Program-made: the position numbers and the translations under genes
Notes under the pieces: model-generated
Database searches by the model: none
What the model was told of the DNA's origin: nothing
The model's input: the letters and a program-made list of their open reading frames with translations, nothing else
Shown here: positions 52,725 to 61,700 of the stretch, piece after piece
Layout: the number at the start of each line of letters is the position of its first letter
Position numbering within the stretch: position 1 is the stretch's first letter
NCBI GenBank assembly: GCA_026874595.1
Contig: CM049308.1
Location: 50,268,124-50,332,123 of the forward strand
Source: Sipunculus nudus
Lineage: Eukaryota; Annelida; Sipuncula; Golfingiida; Sipunculidae
DNA length: 64,000 nt
Direction: 5' to 3'

Positions 52725-55700
52725 CATATATAATCTCACTTGCAGTCTGTTGGTCAGGGCTTTTAAGTATCTGTATATGATACAGAATTAACTTGACCAT
52801 TGTTAGGTTAAGGAGCATTACCTAATCAGATGTTCTGATTGTAATTGTGTTAAACAGGGTTGTAAGATATGCTGTAGGTTAAGCATATGCCAGAACATAT
52901 AAACTGACAAACAATGGCTGTTGACAGTCCACTTTGTTGAAATATTTTTATTTTGTCATGATTCAGTGAGTTACTGAATTAATATTATCTTTTTTCCCCG
53001 CTTCTGAAGGAAGGGGAGACATTGATTTGGGTAGGTCTGTCTGTCTGTCTGTCACTTGTGCTTCTTTTTCCAAATATTCTCCCTAAATATTATCTGATAT
53101 CATTCGAATTTTATACCATGGTCCCTTTAGGAGTAACTTTTATTGAATCACTTATTTTCTGCCAGCTAAATGATCTTTAATACTTTTACCCAGAAAAGTA
53201 AGAAAATGTGTTTATATTTAGAATTTATTCAATGGCTAAGTATTTCTTCGAGCAAGTGAAATAAGATGGTATGAATTATTAAAAAATGATGTTTTCATCA
53301 CACTCTAAATTGATGGTGCAAAATAGGTTTTTGCATGTTAACTTTATAAGATAATATTGTTTACCTATTATCAAAGGAGCATCTGTAGCTGTCAACACCA
53401 ACCTTTACTGCCACACTATTCTTGTGTGTGATTTAAAGAGGCAGGTGGCACCACCTGTGTTGATATTTCTGTGAGCCAAAATAGGACTGCCACTGACAAA
53501 AACCAAGCAAAGTATGTAAATTCCATGAATTTGCTGTAAACCTTTTTATATAGATACATAACATGTACTAAAACATGGCAGTCTGGCCAGAAAATGTATT
53601 ATACATATTGCCTTTTGGTCAATAGTTCTTGTAAAATGTAATAATTTTATTACCCCATGGCAGTGAACATATGTCAGTCCACCAGATAAAATAATAACAC
53701 ATTATTAGTCCCCTGCCTCAGAAATAAGACTACTAAAATGGTTCATGTCTTTTAGTCCATCTGTCCATCCCAACACATTCTTTTACCAGATACCTCTAAA
53801 ACCTCTGCTGCTTTCTTCATCAAATTGTCCAGATATTCACCTCACTGGACTGACATATGATGATAAGGTGGCACCACCTCTGTTGAACCACTTTCTGAAA
53901 TCTAAAATGATCTTTTCCACTCTCCTACTGAAAAAGTCAGTTAAATAGGAGTACTTTTGCCCTCATACACAAGGATTCAAGGAGCTGGGGGAATTAAACA
54001 AATACAGTATTGAATGGAATTATTTTCTAAATGATTTTTCAACAGGACATTGAATTTAGCAGATCACAAAATTTTATAATTTCACATCTTTGCTTATATG
54101 GTGCAAAATCATTTACCTTTTATCTCAGGTACAATAGCACAAAATTTGACAGACATTGGTAATGTGATTGCTGCGTGATTTTTCCCTGTAGATGGCGCTG
54201 TCTGTATTGGCATACTATTGGGGGGGGGGGGGGGGGGGGGGGGTTTATTTCTGCTTATTCCTGAATTAGTCCAAAAAATAATTTAATTTTGCCTTTCCTG
54301 TTATGGTCAATTGTATCTTAGAACAAGGGCTTCAAAATTGCTTTTTCAAGTAAATGTTGCTAATCACAGCATTTTATGATTTCAGCTGTCTGCATACATT
54401 AAAGTTAAATCTAGTACGAAATATCCCAGCAACAGCAGGACAGAACCACCTATTTTTTATAATAGTTGAAATGGTATTTTCATTTTCACTGTTTGAAGTC
54501 AGGTTTTCCTTGTTTCCTTATGATCAGGACTTTTATTGCATGCACTAACCATGGATGGCTCGAGATAAATAACTGCCAACTAACTGCTAATGGTGTGTGC
54601 CCAGTCAGTCCATGTGGTACATGATTGTATCATTCTGTCCAGCGTGGATATAACCGCAGCAAGTGTCTGCAGGTAATTGATCTATATCTACTGTACTTCT
54701 TTGTTGTCAGGTGCCTTGGAAGAGGACCAAGAATTGGGCACCGATGAAGATCTAACAGAGAAACAGCGACACCAGCTAAAACACCGTGAACTCTTCCTCT
54801 CCCGCCAGGTGGAGACACTCCCTGCTACACACATACGCGGAAAGTGCTGCGTCACTCTGCTCAACGAAACCGAATCCTTCCTCTCGTATCTCAACAAAGA
54901 GGTCAGTTATCAGTATTAGAGTTAAAGAATATAAGTTTTGAAGGGGGCATTCTTTTTGGACTCAAAATTAAAGGGGGGAAAGAATATTACTTTTTCCTGA
55001 GAGACATTTTTGTGTTACTGTACATAATCATAACTCCCATTTTGTATGTTCTGTGCTGCCAGTGATATTGTCTGATTGCCTTTCAAAGAGTATTAGATCA
55101 ATTAGTGTCATGTTTGTGCTCTAGGTGGCAGGACTGACTATATTTCAGGTTAGTGTTCTTAGTATCAGGTAGGTGGCAGCACCTGCTTGACTACAGCTTT
55201 CTCTTCAGGAAAACCAGGTGCCATCTGTCAGTCAGTATTTTGAATTTTTGTTTTGTTTATGAACACATACAGTTAGAATATGTTACAGCTTCAACAGAAC
55301 TGACAACATAGTATCACTTGAGCATAACATACATGTACAAATACAAAGTGACTGCTTTGGAAAAAAAACATGGTTAATGTTGTGAGATAAGTTGGCCAAC
55401 AATTCATGTGATCACCTGAAAGATCCTGTCTGCATCAGAATATAATCATATTCAACCAGTTAATGGACATCTTTCCAGTCCCCAAGATCTAAAAATGATT
55501 CAGCATGACTTGCTGAGCTGTTAACAGTGAAAGGAAAATTTAAGAACGTGCTTGAATGATGATGATAGAACACAGACCTGTACTGAATCTTGTTGAAGAA
55601 ATGTTCTCTGACAAGCACTTCACTATCCAAATATGTAGCAGAGTATGTTAGAATGTTTATCAGTTACATTTGAGGATTCAGTAACCAGGGTCCTGGCCTG

Positions 55701-58700
55701 GATTTACAGCTCAGATGACTTTTGTCATCTGAGCTGTAGACATCACTCCTTGTCCGGCGTCCGTCTGTGTCTGTCCTTTAACCCTGCACAAATCATCACA
55801 ACTGGACCTGGAATCTTCTAACTTGACATCCAGAGAGGTCCATTAAAAATCTCCTGGACACCTCAAATTAGGTCTCTGTCGCCCATATCCCCCAAGCTAT
55901 AGGACTCAGAAGTAACCCCCCCCCCCCCCCCCAAAAAAAAAAAAAATTAAAAATTTGATACAAAAGCTTCAGAATTTAAACAACTATGCATCAACCACCA
56001 TGATTATTTGCATGCATTTTCATCACGGAATGTTCCATCAGTTCCTGCAGACTGGTGGTGCCACCTGGCTTTTCTAATTTTTACATATTTTTTCTCTATT
56101 TTTGAGACCTTTAAAGATGCGGTCATCTGTTAACAGGGCACAATTCATAACCATTGGACCTGGAATCTTCTAACTTGACATCTAGGGAAGTCCATGAAAA
56201 ATTTCCTTTGAAACCTGAAATTAGGTCTCTGTTACCCATATCCTCTGAGCTATGCTTCAGTTTAATTGGGATACCATTTACAAAATTTGGCATTCAGATG
56301 ATAAAATTCCTTTTGTGAAGGTCTTCCTACTGAGCTGGGCATCATGACCCCTGGGTCACTTGTTTCACAGTGTAACGACAGTTAAGAAAAGTATGTCCAG
56401 GGGAGGTCAGGGGGATGTAGCCCCCATGAAGCTTGAGCTCATTCAGCATGCCCAAATACAACAAAGTGCTATCTAAGACAATAGAATTTCGTAGTTAAAA
56501 CAGTACTTTGTATTTTAAATACTCTTGTAAGTGGTAAAATATTTTGATTTTTCTGGAATACTTCTTCCACAAAAATTTGATAATTTTGGCCTAATTCCCT
56601 CATCCTTCAGGGCCATTGTTCTCCTGCTAACTCAACAATGTTTATTTTAAAATTTTTACTTTCCCTTGTCTTTAATTTACTCAATTATCAGATGTCTTAC
56701 ATTGTCTGAAAGGATAAAATGAAAGGTGTCGAGCTCCCTTTATAATTTTGATCCGTAGATAAATAGTGGCAGGTGATTTTAATCATGGACGTTTCTGATA
56801 AAACTGTGACATTTTTGTGCATGCACATTTAATGGAATGCAAGTATTTTATATGTGCTTGAAACTTTCTATATTCATTTGCAAAAAGCTTTTGTAACATC
56901 AAGCAATATTACTTTGCAAGACGATATGAAATACATGTAAGTTTTATTATAAAGTCATTTCTGCAGTCTTGGACAATTTGGTAATGATACATGGGTGCCC
57001 ACTGCTGTTTATCGTTCTCATTTTGTGAGAAATTGATTGTATTAGCATAAAACTACATGTCACATGATTGGTGGAAAGACCCCCTTCCGAGAACCAATCA
57101 GTGACTCATTGTTTACTACATGCCTGTGGGTTGTTTCATTCATGGTATTTTTTGGCAGGAAATAGTCCGTGCACAATAGTTCTGAGCAGTGTCTACAAAT
57201 GTGATATCACAAGCAGACAATCGGCGATGATCTGTTGACTTTCGAGATGGCATGTTTTCAGGAGTCAAGGAACCTGAATCCTCATTAATGCAGGGGTAAC
57301 ATACAGAAGATTTTACCATCAACAAGCCTGTCAAAACAATCAAGAGCTCCTAGGATTTGTGCGGGATTCAAACTAAGACTGTTGACACTGTCTTCATCAG
57401 AAACATGGTCATAAATTTGCTGCTTATAAAAAATCAGCATAGTGGCCCTAATTACAGCGTAATTTGAAAACATACAAAGAAATTACCTGGTGAGGACCCT
57501 GAATAACTTGAGTTGGGGGGGTAGTGGGGTTGGTTGTATTAGTAATTGCAACAGTGCACTTGAGACCTGTAGACATTTGGACTGGCTTTTAAATCAGTCC
57601 AGTGAAACCTAAGTTTGACATCTGAAGTGTTTACACAATATCTGACTGATATATTTCCACTTTTGAAATTGCTTGCAAGCTTTAAGTATATGTTGTGAGG
57701 CTAATCCTTCCTTTGAATTTATGTCATGAACCTTGGCTTTTGTTTTTGTTGATTGTTCAACAGGGTCGGGACAAGTGAGATATTGCACCACTTGTGTATA
57801 AGTACTAGCTAGATACATGAATTCAAGTACATGGGTATGAGTATAAATACGTATGGGTGGTACTCAGAACAAGTACAGAGTTGTTTATTTCAAGAAAAGT
57901 ACATAACATATACATATATTCTTTCCAGTTCCTTTCTTTATTCATGTTTTGTACATTTATACCACATTACACACTATATTTAATATTTATTTATTACAGT
58001 GAAACCCCTCTATAGTGAACGGTCATGGGACTGATTGTTTTGTCCATTATAGCAGGGTGTCTGCCCAAGAGAGATCAGGCCAGGTGGTCTTGTTGGGGCA
58101 AGATGTAGGCAAGGGACTTTGATTTGGGTTTTGTGTCCCATTGGAAATTTGTTGATTGATTTGGGACTTTTGTCCCATGGGTAACTTGATTGATTTGGGT
58201 CTTGTGTTCCATGGGTAACCTGTTGATTGATTTGGGTCTTGTGTTCCATGGGTAACCTGTTGATTGATTTGGGTCTTGTGTTCCATGGGTAACCTGTTGA
58301 TTGATTTGGGTCTTGTGTTCCATGGGTAACCTGTTGATTGATTTGGGTCTTGTGTTCCATGGGTAACCTGTTGATTGATTTGGGTCTTGTGTTCCATGGG
58401 TAACCTGTTGGTTGATTTGGGTCTTATGTTCCATGGCTAACTTGTTGATTGATTTTGGTCTTGTGTTCCATGGGTAACCTGTTGATTGATTTGGGTCTTG
58501 TGTTCCATGGGTAACCTGTTGATTGATTTGGGTCTTGTGTTGTTGACTACAGGATGCCTTCTTCTACTCGCTGGTGTATGACCCTTCACAGAAGACACTG
58601 CTGGCAGACAAGGGAGAAATCAGAGTGGGCAGTCGTTACCAGGCTGAAATACAGCCACTTCTCAAAGAAGGTAAGTCGTTACTGGGGTGAAATGCAGCCA

Positions 58701-61700
58701 CTTCTCAAAGAATGCCACTTGCAAAGTATGTCAACTGTATCTTACTCCAGAGCACAAAGAAGCAAAATAAATTTGAAAAGGAAGTTTTATGGTTATGTAT
58801 AGCATTATCTCAAACAAAGATGTTTATGAATCCTGCCTGACATACCTTTAAAGCAAGTAATGAAGAAAATAAGAACAACGTGGACGCTTACAAATGTAAT
58901 CAAACATGTCTGTAGAAACTAACATCAAAAGAAACATGAGAAACCCAGTGCTTGTGTGATGAAAATACACAGACCTGTACTGAACAACAGGAAAGAAAAA
59001 CCATGTCTGACAAGCACCTAATTTTCCTGCGGATCACTCTTGTAAAAGAGGAACCTCCTGGTATATAATGTTGCATAGATTTGGTAAATTATAGTGTACA
59101 TTCTAGTGTTTATTTCACAGTGTTCATTTCAAAGTTGACCAGTGATGTTATTTTTATTTTGCAGGAGAGACAGATGGCAGAAAAATTGAAGAACTGGAAG
59201 AACTTATATGGGATCCGGTTAATAACCTAAATGACCGACAGATTGACCAGTTTATGGTGGTAGCAAGGTAAGTCTTCTGGTGCTACTAGTGGCAGAACGT
59301 AAGAAACAAAAGGGAAACATGTTTTTTACAGCTGGTGCAAGCTACAATAGGAGTTTGCTGCCCCCTACCCCCTCCCTTTAAAACTTAATTGGCATCATCA
59401 TTTATTTCAGATAAACTCAGTGGCTCACAGCTAAGGGAATGCTGAAGGCAAAATGCAGTGTTAGAAAGCTTCCATGAAAAAGGATGACTTCTGCATTAAT
59501 CTGAAAGTTTGACACTGACACTGACAGATATGTAGTAGTTCTGTTGTTGCTAGCATGTAACTCTCCTCTAAAAGTTGGGTAAACCTTAAACAAAGCAAAG
59601 GGTTGCTCTATATTGCATAAAAAGGATTAACAGGGATCAGATTTCTTGTAATTAGTTCATAGGTGAAAGAAAACACCATATTCTTATGACTTTTGTAATA
59701 TTCCAATACTCCATGCCTGTGGCAACATGGTCCCCTTCATAAACTTTGTATGACCTTTCAAATATATTCAGATCATGAGTGACATTTTACAAGGTAACTA
59801 TAGCATGTTATAAATAGATGGATCCTTTAACTCATTTTAAATGCCACTAGATGTCTTATAGAATTGCATCCATAAATTTATCCTGTGTAAATAAATCCCA
59901 TAGGGTCACATTTAATACAGGTATTACACCTTTATTGTTATGTACATACATCTTTTCATTGGCTAAAAGTTGTTGAGCAGCCATTGAGTTTCTTTTGCCA
60001 AGCAGCATAAAAAAATGCCAGTCACTTCTGGTCAGTCCTGCTTGGTGTGAGCATTCTCTGGCATGACCAGTAAATTAATTTTTCCCTATTTGAAATGGAC
60101 AGGGCTCATGAAAGAATTATATTAATTATAAAAGTGCAGCTTTGTTATTGATAAATGATAAGCAAAATACCAAAACTTTCATGTGTGCATGAATGATGAT
60201 AAAACACAGACCTGTACTGATAAAACAAGAGGAAAAAACATTATCTGATTTGCACACATAAGTACATTATTTTTAAATCCCTGAATGGGACTTATTCATT
60301 CAAAACATACTTTCTGTATGATACAAGTCCTAATTTTTTCTTGAATTATATATATATATATATATATTTATATATTTATAATATATAATTTGATCATCTG
60401 TTTAATCATGATTTTATAAATAATGAGTCCTGTTATCTCGTGGACATTTCCCCTTCACGGTGGCCATCTTGTGGTTTGTGTGTTTTAGGTCTGTTGGGAC
60501 ATTTGCCCGTGCATTAGACTGCACTAGCACAGTTAGACAGCCCAGTCTACATATGAGTGCTGCAGCAGCATCAAGAGATGTTACACTGGTAAGTACAGCT
60601 TTGTCAGCTGCAGTTATCCCTGGCATCTCTATAACTGTGAGATACAGAGGACATATAAGTGATATGCCGGGCAATATATACCATGGTATAACACTGGACT
60701 GAGATGACATTCAGTATATTTCAGTAAAAGTTAATATATGATCCGTGTATGCTGGTATAGTATAAATCAAGTATTTATTTTTTGCATATTTAAATCTGAG
60801 TAATAATATGAATAACCTTGTGCATGGTATGTTTCAAAACACTCCATACCATGTTCACCACTCTGAACTTGTTAATGTTGTCACTTTTGACGAATGAATC
60901 TAAGGGTAGCCTGCTTCACTTAAGCAGGAGTTTAAGCACATTTATTATATCCCCAGACAAAGTCGGGATACTATGGTTTCACGACATTCCCGCCGCCGCC
61001 GCAGAAAAACCTTGTGAGCGGGATAACTAAAAAAATACTTCACTGATCTTTTTCAAACTTTACATTTGTATAGATATAGGTAAAGGGACGTAGCCTATTT
61101 AAAATGGGGTCATGACCTATGCTAGGAGAGTGACCTTGACCTCGAATAGGTCCATTTTTGCTGAAAATAACACAAATTCTTAAATATCTCAAGTAAGCTT
61201 GCATGGACTGGTCCAAAAATCAAGGTGACCAAAGATCTTGGATAGCCTTGTGGTATACCGGAAACTGGTGGCGCCACCTATTATCCTTTCCTTGCTTTTA
61301 ATACCCCCATAATTGCCACTTGACAGTACTGTAAGCATTATAAGTCAAAAACTAACGGACAGATTTCTTTCATATTATGCACATGTAGTGAGATGGGTTA
61401 TGGGATGAGGTCTATTTACATTTGGGTCATGACCTTTACCATGAGAGTGGCCTTGACCTTTAATGTGTCTAAAGTTGGTGAAAATCATGCACCTCTTATG
61501 ATATCTCCAGTGTTGATAGCCATATGGATTTCAAACGTGACTTATGTATGGCTAACCACTAAAGTAAGAACCCTATAGGTTCTAGGGTCATGAGGTCAAA
61601 GGTCAAGGTCACTGGACTAGCATCTTAAAAGATACTGTGGATGCATTTCAAGCCAAACTTTCATCCCAGATCTTTCATCTTGAATATATAGCTCTCTTGC

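Larger units (their letters stand above)
54902..58552 (+). other. MTA: MTA intron 5 (snoRNA, family A variant, minisatellite)
   Basis: Holds SNORD25 copy 1 (55548-55618), a family A variant (55705-56364), ~1.7 kb without recognised content (56365-58100) and the 37-bp minisatellite (58118-58545). It ends GTTGACTACAG. Confidence 0.7.

Noticed and set aside
57285-57473. Minus-strand ORF in MTA intron 5 with an even amino-acid composition
   Set aside because: Short, no family recognised, a stop directly upstream and no clear splice sites; it could be an old inserted gene fragment, but I cannot support it.
58010-58434. Three overlapping minus-strand ORFs of 116-119 codons with a repeated GTQDPNQ-like peptide
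   Set aside because: They are readings of the 37-bp minisatellite in all three frames (37 is not a multiple of 3, so open frames rotate). They lie inside an MTA intron and have no known domain.
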